57,080 nucleotides of DNA from Parachlorella kessleri (taxonomy: Eukaryota > Chlorophyta > Trebouxiophyceae > Chlorellales > Chlorellaceae), in assembly GCA_001598975.1 (NCBI GenBank), contig BBXU01000650.1, positions 1 through 57,080 on the forward strand, written 5' to 3'. Shown piece after piece: positions 45,301-56,062 of the stretch (positions within the stretch are counted from its first letter, which is position 1; each line of letters opens with the position of its first letter). Under the pieces are notes generated by a model. It was not told where the DNA came from. It saw only the letters and a list, made by a program, of their open reading frames with translations, and ran no database searches. A program made the translations under genes and the position numbers.

Positions 45301-46938
45301 CCAGCCCAAGTGCTTGCTGCACCTCCGCGCTACAGCGCTCCACCTGCCCTAATGCCTGCTGCACCTGCCCTCTCACGTGCTGCACCTCGCCACCCAGGTG
45401 CTCCACCTGGTCCTTGGCACGCTGCATGTCCCCGCTGCCCCGCTGCGCCAGCCCCCTGGCTTCCTGCACGTCCCCGCTTAATTGCTGCAGCTTCCCCGCC
45501 AGCTGGGCATCCCACTGCAGCACCTTACCCTGCACAACAGCTCATCACCCAGCTTTGGTTGCAACCCTCCCCATGGGAACACCACATGACCCTCATTGCC
45601 TTCAAAAAATCATCAAGCAATGATGTCGTGGCTGTAGCGTCTGAGCTATGCCACTGCTTTATTATATGCTGCGCCTGCGGTAGAGCCGTGCAGCCCAGGA
45701 AGCAGTGTGCCTCGCTACACAAGCCAGTATTAGTTTCGGTTGCATACCTGCAAAGACTTGTGCTCGTCCTGCAGCTCACTTAACCCAGCGCTCAGCGCAT
45801 GCAGCACTGCGTCATCTGCCACTGGCTTAGGGTGCTTGGGTACTGGAGCCTCCACCCTTGTTGTCATGGGCTGTCCGGCGCATTGCTGCGTCAGCTGCTG
45901 CAACACCTGGCCGATGGAGTTCACCTGCGCAAGCAGATGTCCCACACTGAATAACCCATGTGTCCCTCTTAGTAAACAGCTCGCATAAGCGGAAAAACAC
46001 AAGGAAGCGCAACAAATGGACTCCAAGGTAAGTGGGGGCGCTACCCTCTCCTCAACACAAATGCCGCACCTCTCCGCAAGGTTCAGGGCAAGCATGCACA
46101 CCGGCCTAGCCGATTGGCCCAGCCTGCCAACGTATCTATAAGGGGCATGTAAGAAAGCATGTGCAAGAGAGTGTACCTGTGCCTCCAGCGCAGCCACCTG
46201 CCGCTGCAGCACATCAGCCTTGGCTTGCGCCTTGGCAGCATCTGTTTTTGCCAACTCCGCGCAACGGTCTGTCTGCCCCAACTGCCGCCGAATGGCCTGC
46301 AGCTCCGCTAACATGCCCTCGTTCTCCCTATACAGCAGCACGCTCATCACACATCTACATGTGTGTGCATGTGCCATCCCTTCACTGAAGCCATGTGAGC
46401 CACCAGTGGCACGATAGTATGCATGCTCGTCCTGCCAAAGCCACACCAGTACATGCCACATAGGGTTGCCAGGTGCAACCTGTGCAAGCCTTGCAGAAAG
46501 AGGCTACCGTCAGCAACACTACAGGCCAGCAATTTCTTGTGCTCATCAGAAGGCTCCTTTGTTAACACCTGCGGATGGCTGCCAGGGACTCCTCCGCAGC
46601 TTCCCTGCCTGCTTGCTCCTGCTCGGCACGCTGTGTCGCCTCGGCAAGCTTGGACTGAACCAACTTGTGCTGGTGCAGCAGCTCTGTGATATTCAGAGAC
46701 TTCTCCTTCAGAAGGTTCTGCAGCAAGAGAGGCACATACAACCAAGACGCCTTCAGGTTGGGCTGGCATACATATCACACACAGCAAGGCTGCCTTGCTC
46801 GGCCACCAGACGCACCAAGGTGGTACGGAGCTTGTCTCTTGACGCCTGGCTCTTCTGCAGCTGGTTCTCCTTCTCTACGAGCTTGGCCTCGCTTACAGCA
46901 AGCCTGGTCCTCAGCTCTTGTAACTCGGCCCTTGACAT
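42357..46938 (-). CDS. Large coiled-coil protein of unknown family
   Basis: Seven exons (46783-46938, 46569-46717, 46177-46327, 45748-45924, 44231-45529, 43232-43912, 42357-42998) join in frame to about 1084 aa. Residues 1-150 are heptad-rich (AELQELRTRLAVSEAKLVEK, QAKADVLQRQVAALEAQ). A second helical stretch spans about 212-310 with repeated QVEHLGGEVQHVRGQVQQAL-like units. A basic, Pro/Ala-rich disordered linker follows (SPTRRQRPA, GKRVRYQEPPP; possible nuclear signals). From about 600 the protein is helical with long hydrophobic stretches (LCALWEERPSMQVVRSVAAD, LVRAQFISKLLDCAALQPRL), and it ends MDVENS. An N-terminal coiled coil plus a C-terminal helical region recalls scaffold proteins such as ATRIP, but no diagnostic motif was found. 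It is divergent from uL13 across 399 bp. Confidence 0.7.
44055..44126. repeat. Intronic inverted repeat, 13-bp perfect arms
   Basis: AGTAATGCTCAGC at 44055-44067 pairs perfectly with GCTGAGCATTACT at 44114-44126, leaving a 46-nt loop. It lies in the intron 43913-44230 of the coiled-coil gene. Confidence 0.85.
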
Positions 46939-47337
46939 CGGCTTGTCTCACATGTCAGCGTGCCCGCTCTCAAGACTGTCTCAAAACAGAGATCACTAAG
47001 CTTCAGAAAGGCAGTTGCATTTGGTATAAACCCTCCAAACACGCGAGTGGCAATTTAAGTATGTTCCGTATGCTACACTCCAAAGTCCAGCAGTGCTTTT
47101 TCATTAATACAACAATAAAACTGTGACGGTCCTGACCCTGCAAATAGAACACTCCAAGGTATCCTGGAAATCCCTAAATTAACAACAAAATAACAGCCCG
47201 AGGCATGAAATCGCAAAACCTAGAGCTCGGAGCCCCTGCCGAACCCTAGGCCTCCCCTCCCCCCTAAACTGCTGGGAGTTAGGTGCTTCTCCCTCTTCCC
47301 AGCCCTAATAGGGATCATATCGGCACGAACCGTCAAC
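46939..47337. promoter_or_regulatory. Divergent promoter region, coiled-coil gene and uL13
   Basis: The region holds 399 bp between two divergent start codons. A TATAAA lies at 47025-47030, plus strand, about 310 nt upstream of the uL13 ATG. A pyrimidine tract (TTCTCCCTCTTCCC) lies about 60 nt upstream of that ATG, similar to the TOP-like tracts of ribosomal protein genes. Telo-box-like words (AACCCTAGG) occur near 47240. These are pattern observations only. Confidence 0.45.
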
Positions 47338-49991
47338 ATGCCGAAGGTGAGTGCTGGCGGCGTCATGCAGGCATTTCTTTTCGTATTTGCAGTCGGCTAA
47401 GGCTTGGTTTTCACTCCTTATAGTCATACGAGCAGCATATCGTTTTGCAGTATATTGGCTCAACGAATCGTGTGCTCGCATCCATGCAGACGGTCGTGGT
47501 TGATTGCCGGGGCCATATGCTTGGCCGGCTGGCGAGCATCCTCGCCAAGCAGCTGCTCAGCGGGCAGAATGTTGTGAGTAGGCGGGCAGGGAAAGTGCAG
47601 TGCTCAGCTAAGCTAAATGGCAGAGCACCAGCAGCAGGCAGCAGGACGCCTGGAAGTGGAGTATTGGGGGCAGCCTGGGCTCTGTTTTGTCGGGTTTGTT
47701 AAGGACCGGCTGTTCACTGGCCTACACAAGGCCACCTGCAGCAGGAGCCTGCAGACAGCCATGGAGCGGCGGGTGGAGGGGTGGTGCTGTGCAACCCACG
47801 TTGGCAGCGGGCGGGAAGATGACAGCAGCTTGAATCAGAGTGTGTAGGATGTGGGGTGCTGAGCAAGCGAGCCGCACGGCTGATGGCTGCAGGTCTGCGT
47901 GCGCTGCGAGGAGATCAACATCTCTGGCGGCATGGTCAGGCAGAAAATGAAGTATGAGCGCTTCCTGAACAAGCGCATGGTTACCAACCCCAGGAGGGCT
48001 GCCTACAAGTTCAGGGCACCCGCCCGCATCCTGTGGAGGACTGTCCGCGGGTACGCCCGGCGTGGGTGGCGTGGCAGCGAGATGGCAGCGAGATGTAGCA
48101 CGGCTTTAGCAGGCACTTGGGCAGGAGATAGACAGGAGCAGCAGCTAGGAACGACGGTGGGGGACACATGTGATGCCTATAGGTAGCGACGTGCTTTGTG
48201 GTGGTGGCAAAGCCAGTGCCGTTGGGACAAGAGTAAGTACAAGCTCCTTCCTGTGCTAGTAGGGTAGCCAGCCAAGCATGGGGAGCAGTTCTCTGCCGCA
48301 GCACTGGTTTTGAAAAGCGGTATTGGTTTGTTGTCCTGGTGCAGCATGATCCCTCACAAGACCCCCCGCGGCGCAGCAGCCCTGGACCGCCTCAAGGCCT
48401 TTGAGGGTGTGCCCCACCCCTACGACAAGGTACGCCGCGTGCAGGCCCAGCACTGTATCTGTAAGGTTGTAGTGTACATGTGCTGGCATTGGCTGGCTCC
48501 AACGCTGGGCATGGTGGTGAGTTGGTGCCGGGGTGTTCTGTTCAAGGTACTGGCAGCGCTGGTGGCGGAGCGAAAGGGAAGTCGGTGACCCTCAAACAAG
48601 GGTGCCAGGACGGTTGCCATAGCACAGAAGACATGCTAGCGGCTTTCTTCCCACCGCCTTGGGCCTGCAATATGGCAAGGCCTGTGGGAGGGCGATTCCG
48701 TAGCAACCAGGAGCGGAACGCAGCTGTGTGCTTGTTCGGCGGACATTTGGGCTAACCATGGGGTGAAGCAAGCTTTGTATGGCCAGCAGCAGGGGACCGC
48801 TGCCCAGCGGGGGCGCGAAGTGCGCAGCGGAGACGCGCTAGTGGCTTACTGTTCTATGATAAGGATGCGTGCATCTTGTGGCATGGAGATGTGGATATAG
48901 ACCAGTGGGCTGCAGCAGCAGCGTGTCCCAGGGAGGGGCCTGGTGGCAGCAGTCAAAGGCAGCGCAGCAATCCAAAGATTACAGCAGGCAAACCGTGGTG
49001 GACCCTGGAGCCTTTGGCCGGGGCAGCAGGGGCTACAGCCATCTAGTTCAGCTGTTGGCGTCAACATGGAACTGGGTTGACAGGGCAGCAACGTGGCCGT
49101 GAGAACTGACAGCAAAGCAGGAACTGGGCCATACGGCTTGACAAGTGCTCTGGGGCTGGGGTATCACCAAGGGTCGCAGGGAGGCCGTTGTACTTCTTTC
49201 GAACAGCGCTGGGGCGGCCTGAATATGTAGGGGCACCTGTGCTGCGCCTTAGGGAACGAGGTGCTGTGCTATACGTATGGGACCCCGGCACGCTGTGTCA
49301 TGCTGAGCTCTGCGCGATGGGCCCACCCTGCAGGTGAAGCGTCTGGTGATCCCCGATGCGCTGCGCGTGCTCCGCCTGCAGCACGGCCACAAGTACTGCA
49401 AGCTGGGAGACCTGTCCGCGGCGGTGCGTTAGCGAGGGTCGAAACGGATATTCCTTTGGAGCGGGGGCCAGGCTTTGGGGCTGTAGGCGCTCCAGCAGTT
49501 GGTGCTGGAGCCTTGTGAGGGACGCGGGGAAGCTGCGAGGGTCTTGGCTGTCTTGTGACCTGCCCGCTTGTGCGCCCACGGCTTTGCTGGCTGGCTGGCT
49601 GGCTGTAGAGTGGCCCGAGCTATGGAGTGGTTGGCAGCAACCGAGGAGCCGCCGTGCAATGTTCACGGTACCAGTTAACATGGGAGGGTCGGCAGCCGGC
49701 TCTTGATTGTCTCGGCAACAACGCTATATGCCTTTTCTGGTGTGACCTAGGACCTGCCCTGCTGCGAGGGGTCCCAGGGCCGGCAGCTTGCGTTGGCCTA
49801 GAATGCAGGTGGGTGGGTTTACCCACAAGCATCCTCTCTCTGCGCCCCGGCTGCAGGTTGGCTGGCGCCACCAGGAGACTGTTGCCGAGCTGGAGGCCAA
49901 GCGCAAGGCCAAGTCTGCTGCCTTCTACGAGGCTAAGAAGAAGCTGCGTGCTCTGCGTGCCAAGGCAGAGTCCCAGGTGGCCGGCCAATAA
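47338..49991 (+). CDS. RPL13A: 60S ribosomal protein L13a (uL13)
   Basis: uL13 is a component of the cytosolic large ribosomal subunit. Six exons (47338-47346, 47490-47573, 47893-48050, 48345-48429, 49334-49423, 49857-49991) give 186 aa in frame; the human protein has 203. The first exon carries only three codons (Met-Pro-Lys), common in ribosomal protein genes. Conserved stretches are [58 protein letters not shown] and [20 protein letters not shown]. The C-terminus is a Lys/Ala-rich helix ([20 protein letters not shown]). All introns are GT-AG; intron 4 is long (904 nt). A TGTAA signal follows at 50183. Confidence 0.97.
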
Positions 49992-51564
49992 AGGGCACCT
50001 GCTGATGCTGCTGCCAGCGGCACGGCTGACAGGCAGCCACCGCACTTGAGAGGCGCTGGCAGTGGTGTGTGCGGCGAGCGAGGCTTCCGGGCAAGGGCAG
50101 CGTGGGGTGGATGGGAGCAGCGTCCCGCCGCTGCGCGGCCGCTGGCCGCGGTGGGAGCTTGTACCCAGGCGGTGTCATGCCCTGTAACCTGGACCTCTTC
50201 TACAGTTGCTGCCACGAGCCTCCTGAGGTTGTGCTGGGGCCTTTTACCGTTAATGCTTGAAGGGAGGTGTTGGCCTGGGATTCCACTTGGAGGAATGTAA
50301 TACACCCGTAAAGATGGCGCAGGAGAGTTTGCACATTTGCGGCCTGCCGCCAACAAATGCACCTGCCCACGCCATGCTGCATGGCCTGCCAATAGTGCAC
50401 ACTGGTGCCTCGCCGCTGTGGAACTATCAGTCACCAATGCACTTAGATTCCAACCTGGAAGGTGTTTCCCAAGGCAGCGCTGAGCTGCACCCCCCTTCTA
50501 CTCTACCTCCAGCCTGGAAGGACTTTATCCTGGGCTTTGAAATCAAGCCTGCCTGGATTGTTCCTTTCTGTTTCAAAGGGTGCCCTCACACCTACCTTGT
50601 ATCGAGCTTTCTTTTTACACCCCTTCCCCTTCTCTCTTTGCACTGCCTGCCCCAATGAAAGATACTCTGAGAGCATAACATTTGCATCCGGCCCAGCCCT
50701 CCATACAGCTAAACCCTATCTACACTCTGTTTGCACTACCTGCCACCCATGCTAATAGAGATACAGCTGACAGTAAACAGCATAACTTAACCCTTCACTG
50801 CCCCTGCTTCAGTTCGGCTGCATCTCCTCTTCCAGTGGCCTTTGCTTATCTTGGGGAGAACTACTGGCTCAGAACTCCGGCAAGACTCAGGCGCTCTCTG
50901 CATCCCGTCCTGTAAGTACAGCTCAACTCTCACACCCTATTCGCACTACCTGCCACCCATGCTAGCCTGCATAGACCCCTGTCAGCCCAATATACCCGTA
51001 AAATCCTCGCTGACGCATAGCCTGTCACCCTAAATAAGTACAGCCTGCCCCCTGACCGTATCCTGTAGCACAACCGGCCAACCTCACTAAATATACTCTT
51101 GCACTGCACTGTGGCACAACGTACAAACCGCCTTTGCAGGTCGAAGCTATCTCGCTGGGCCTGCCACAACACCACTTTTCCGACCTACTAACGTTATGAT
51201 CCAAGTGTCAGCTGTTGATACCTGTTTTCTGTAGTCAGCTGTGTAGGCCCCATGTGACAAGCATCGTGCCTGATCAGTAAAGTCACCCGCCCAGGTTTAA
51301 CCGGCAAGTGTCCCAGTGGTCTCTTGCAAGCCATTCCAGCTTAGGGACCGGTTGAGTCATTCTCATAATTTCCCTCGCTTTCGGCGTCAGAGCGCGCCAA
51401 ACGTGCTGTGCAGGTTAGTAAACGGGTCCCGGACGTAAAACCCGAAGCCTTTCTCCCGCAACCAGGGATAGGTGTGTTAGGAGGAGTGTCGAGCCCCAAA
51501 GTTTGCGGCTGCTTTAGACATAAGGCTTGTGGTGTCGCGACAGTCTGCAGACCCAGCAGCAACC
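49992..51564. other. Intergenic region with degenerate direct repeats
   Basis: No coding-like frame was found. A sequence beginning TTTGCACTACCTGCCACCCA occurs near 50729, with a close copy near 50942 and a more diverged one near 50636. Pyrimidine-rich tracts separate them. The right part is the promoter and 5' UTR of citrate synthase. Confidence 0.5.
50183..50187 (+). terminator. Putative TGTAA polyadenylation signal of uL13
   Basis: TGTAA about 192 nt after the uL13 stop, matching the spacing after PGM2 and RPT1. Confidence 0.5.
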
Positions 51565-54500
51565 ATGGGTGGCCTGCCACTGATGGAGGGGAAGACCGCT
51601 GTGCCTGAACATGCCGCTGAGGACAAACCCGCAAGGCTGGTGTTTCCTGACGGCACAGAGACTGAGCTGCCCATCCTCTTGGGCGCCTTTGGCGACAAGT
51701 TCATCGATATCAGGAAGCTGCTGGCCATGTGAGTCTCTGGGGTCATCCCTGGTATTTTGGGGTGGGAACCGCAGGTCGCGTGCCACGTGACGCCGTGAAA
51801 CCCTTCCATCACCATGCCTGCTGCAGGACCGGCATGTGCACCTTCGACCCAGGCTTCACCTCTACCGCGTCTTGCGAGTCGGCCATCACCTACATCGACG
51901 GCAACAAGGGCGTGCTGCTGTATCGCGGGTGGGTCCCGTGGGGGGGCTAGGGCTACCTGGTGGGGAGGGCAAGGGCACCAAGCCTGCCAGCAGCTACGCC
52001 TGCTCTGGGCTTGTAAGGGTCCTGCCTAGTCTCTGCTTGATCTCTAAGGTCGTTTGAATACACAAACCGTTGGCAGTGCCTCGCTGCAGGTTCCCAATCG
52101 AGGAGATTGCATCTGAGGGTGACTTCATGGATGCCTCGTTCTTGCTGTTGCATGGCGAGCTTCCCAGCAAGGTACGCCTGCTGGGCACCGTTCTTGGATG
52201 AGTATTGCGCTGGCACTCCTTGTTTGGAGGCTGAGTTTGTGGCCTAGACAGGCCAGCTTTGTAGGGTGTCAGGTAGGAGCGCCTGAATACTAGGTACGAG
52301 GTTGGCTGGGAGTTCGGCAGTTAGTGTTGGGTAGCCATCGCTGTCCCCATTCCCCACTTAGTCTCATGGTTGACGCGCGAGATTTGGAAGAACTGTATTG
52401 CATTGTTCATATGTCCGACCTGGGAACAAGCGTGGGTTGTTTCCTTGCGACACAGCCTTTATGCCTGCCTGTGCCAAGCCGAGGGGGGGCTGTGCATGAG
52501 CGCAAAGCCAAGGTGCACCTGTGTTATGTTAACCACTACTTGTGGCATGTGCATGCAGGCTGAGAAGGCCGCATTTGAGCGCGAGATCAAGCTGCACACG
52601 CTGGTGCACGAGCAGCTGATCCAGTTTTACCGCGGCTTCCGCCACGACGCGCACCCCATGGCCATCATGGTGGGAGTTGTGGGCGCACTGGCAGCCTTCT
52701 ACCCCGAGGTGGCGGAAGTCAGGTGAGCCGCGCCACGCCCAGCAGAGATCCCCTGCCCCTTTGCCCAGCAGCTTTGGAGCCTCGATTGGCAGATAAGGTT
52801 GCACGGGTTGGTGTTGGGTGCTACGAATACGTCTCAGCCGGGTTTGGCGCAGGCTTAGGGGACAGAGCCATGAGTGGTATGGCGGCTGGGAGGTCTTGCC
52901 AGGGCATTGGACAACAACATGACAGTTGTGCGGGCAGCCTTCTAAATTATCACACTGGTTAGGCAGGGCCGGTGGATGAGCAAACTCCCTTGTAGGTGAA
53001 CCCTTTCCTGCTCATGTCTGTGCAGAAACCCCCAGCAGCAGCTGCGTGCCTGCTACCGCCTGATTGCCAAGATGCCCACGCTGGCGGCCATGGCCTACAA
53101 GACGTCCATCGGCCAGCCCATCATCTACCCCCGCAATGACCTGACCTACTCGGAGAACTTCCTGCACATGATGTTTGCCGGTGGGTGGGTGGGTGGGCTG
53201 GGTGCACACCCCAGCCTGGGAGCCTGGTGCCTAGAGCACACAGCGCATTGTCTTTACTCTTGGCTTTCCTGCAAGGGCGATGGATGCCTCGTGCGCAGCG
53301 CCGTTGTGCGCCATGTGGGGCTGCCGCTTTGCATTTGTGTCTAAGTGCAAGTAGTGCAACGTCTCAACGGCTAGGAGGTACAGTAAAAGACTTTATTACC
53401 TCTACTCCTGTGTCCACCCACCACACACTCCCTAGTCCCAATGTGTCTAGGCTGCAACGATGGTCGTTATTCCCTCGCCTGCTGGGCTGCGGCAGCATTC
53501 GAAAGGGTGTTGTGCACCTGATCGACTTGCATGAGTTTGCCAAGCGTCGGAACCATGTCGTAATTCCCCATATTTTCCCTGCCCTGCCTGCAGTCCCTTG
53601 TGAGCGGTATGAGGTGGACCCTGAGCTGGCCAAGGCCCTGGAGATCATCTTCATCCTCCACCTGGACCACGAACAGAACGCCTCCACATCCACCGTGCGC
53701 ACGGCAGGTGGGTGGTTGTAGGTTACTGGGGTGGGTGAGTGAGTGAGGGTTGTTTGTAGGGGGTGGCTGCAAGTAGGCTGGGCGGATGGCCTGCAGCCTG
53801 TCCTAGAAGAATGGCGAGTAGGTTGGTCGCTGGCCATGGCGTCATGACTACGAGGGGGCTGCAGGGGCAGGGCCTGGGGCAGCTTGCCTGATGCTGTCTT
53901 GCTGCCCGGGCTGCACATGCGGCTAGTTTAGGCAGCGGCCCTGGTTGATTGACGTGGGTGCCCAGCTGCACCCCCTGTGGGTGTTGGGGGGCTTGGGCTG
54001 CGTGTGTCACACCAAGTGGGTAGTGCAGTTGTGCTGAGACTCCCATGTGGAAGCTGGCATGACGAAAGCACGCTCCCTGATTGTTCTGCTACCCCTCCTT
54101 CCCCGTGCACCTTGCAGGGTCCTCCCAGGCCAACCCCTTTGCGTGCGTGGCCTCGGGCATTGCCGCGCTGTGGGGCCCCGCCCACGGCGGCGCCAACGAG
54201 GCCGTGCTGCGCATGTTGGAGGAGATAGGCAGCGTGGACAACATCCCCAAGGTGTGTCAGTAAGGCCACAGGGTTGGAGACAGTGCGCTAGCAGGGCGGT
54301 GGGGCTCCGCTCCGCCCCTCAACTGCAAGGTTTGATCAAGATGAACTAGGTTCTCCGCGTGGGTGGGCGGGTTGCCAGAGGGCTAGGCACGGGCACATGC
54401 TGCCATTGCCTGCCGCCGCTCACCTGATGCCCACCAGGCCGGCATGGCCTGCCCGCGGCGGTTTACCAACCTGTGCTGCATGCACTTCCTGCTTGTCGCA

Positions 54501-56062
54501 GATCATTGAGCGGGCCAAGGACAAGAGCGACCCGTTCCGGTTGATGGGCTTTGGCCACCGCGTGTACCGCACCTACGACCCCCGCGCCAAGCTCATGCGG
54601 CAGGTCACCTATCGCGTGCTGGAGAAGCTGGGACGCAAGTGAGCCTGCGGGCCTGGGGTTTCTGCTGGGTGTTTGTTCATCAGCTTTTGAGACGGGCAGC
54701 ACCGTTAGCAAACTGCAGGGGTGCATGTGTGGTGGCTGTTGGTTGGCGGTGTTAGCCTGTGGGTCGTGCAGGCTGCCTCAGCCATGGTGGGAGTGAGCAA
54801 CGACTGGTTAGCAGTGCTGTGGTGGTGCTGTGACGAGTTTGCGGGGTACTCTTGGGATTGTAAGAATGGCACTGGTGGGCAGTGGGGTTTTTGAGGGCCA
54901 CCGGGACCTGTCTTTGACGTCGAAAAGCTACAGCCGTCAGTTGCTCCATGGCTCTTCCTGCCTACCACATATGGGCCGCGCAGAAGCCATGCTTGCCTTT
55001 GCGGTGCGGAACTTGTGGACCATGTGTACCAGCCATCCTGGCATCCACTTATTGCTTACTAGACGGCCAGTTGCGGGTGGACTTAACAGCGTTTCCGCAT
55101 TTTCTGTTTGCAGGGACCCGCTGCTTGACATTGCCATGGAGCTGGAGAAGATCGCGGTCAACGACGACTACTTCATCAAGCGCTCGCTGTACCCCAACGT
55201 GGACTTCTACAGCGGCATCGTGCTGCGCGCGCTGGGCATCCCGGTGGAGATGTACACCGTGCTCTTTGCCATGGCGCGTACCGTGGGCTGGGTCGCGCAG
55301 TGGAAGGAGATGGTGTCGGAGCCGGTCAACCGCATCACGCGCCCGCGCCAGGTGAGCGGCGGGGAGGGAGGCGTGGGAGGGAACCAGCTGTGCATCGTGG
55401 GTGGTGTGTGTGTAGGGTGGGGTGGGCGGGGGGCTCAGCTTGGGAGATGGCTACTTGCATTTGGGGTCGTCTTTGGTAGTGAGGAGGAGGCAGTTGCATT
55501 TGGGGTCGTCTTTGGTAGTGAGGAGGAGGCAGTTGGGGTTGGCCATGCCCTGCTTGGATGGGGTATGGCTTGTCTACAGGAGTATCTGTTGTTGGCGAGG
55601 ACGAGTCAGAATCAGTCGCTTTATTACGGCTGAGTGGCTGTGCTGCAAGCTGGGTGGTGTGCCAGCACTGCTTGGGGGCTGGTCGCAAACGGTGTTTGCA
55701 GTGCTAGCAGAATGCATTCCTGCTGGCTGGTGCTTCCGCTGAACTCTTCCCCACCAAGTCACCTGGGTTCCCGCCGGGGTCCTGGCGGTATTTATGCCAG
55801 AGCATCTCATTGTAAGTTGCCCTGACGCGCTGAAACTGGCCCTGTGCTGCTGCAGATCTACACTGGCCACCTGCGCCGCAAGTTTATCCCCGATGTCGAG
55901 CGCACCGCCAGCGGCAAGATCACGCTGACGGGCAGCGAGGCGGGCGGCGCCTTCCGCTCCAACCTGCTCTCGCGCCTGGTGCCCGTGGACGCAGCGCGCT
56001 GCGCTGAGCGGAAGCGTGCTAGCGCGGCGGAGCGCACAGCAGGCAGAGCGTGGTCCCAATGA
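51565..56062 (+). CDS. Citrate synthase
   Basis: Condenses acetyl-CoA with oxaloacetate to citrate. Ten exons (51565-51728, 51827-51928, 52090-52171, 52559-52722, 53026-53180, 53594-53707, 54118-54251, 54502-54638, 55114-55351, 55856-56062) give 498 aa in frame, all with GT-AG introns. Catalytic His and Asp are in [30 protein letters not shown] and [51 protein letters not shown] and [16 protein letters not shown] place it with the bacterial/plant-peroxisomal type rather than the mitochondrial animal type. The start is the ATG at 51565; an in-frame GTG 12 codons upstream is not preferred. The C-terminus ends AWSQ, so there is no SKL-type PTS1, and no clear PTS2 or mitochondrial presequence is seen. 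An upstream exon could carry the targeting signal. Confidence 0.95.
55455..55532. repeat. 39-bp tandem repeat, two identical copies
   Basis: TTGCATTTGGGGTCGTCTTT begins both copies, at 55455 and 55494. They lie in the last intron of citrate synthase. The repeat is open in one plus-strand frame, but the retained intron soon reaches a stop. Confidence 0.95.

Noticed and set aside
42357..46938. Naming the coiled-coil gene ATRIP
   Set aside because: Only the domain order is similar; no diagnostic checkpoint-recruitment motif could be pointed to.
47816..47870. C/D snoRNA in uL13 intron 2
   Set aside because: Only a partial C box (AGATGAC) and a common CTGA; no terminal stem and no clear second box pair.
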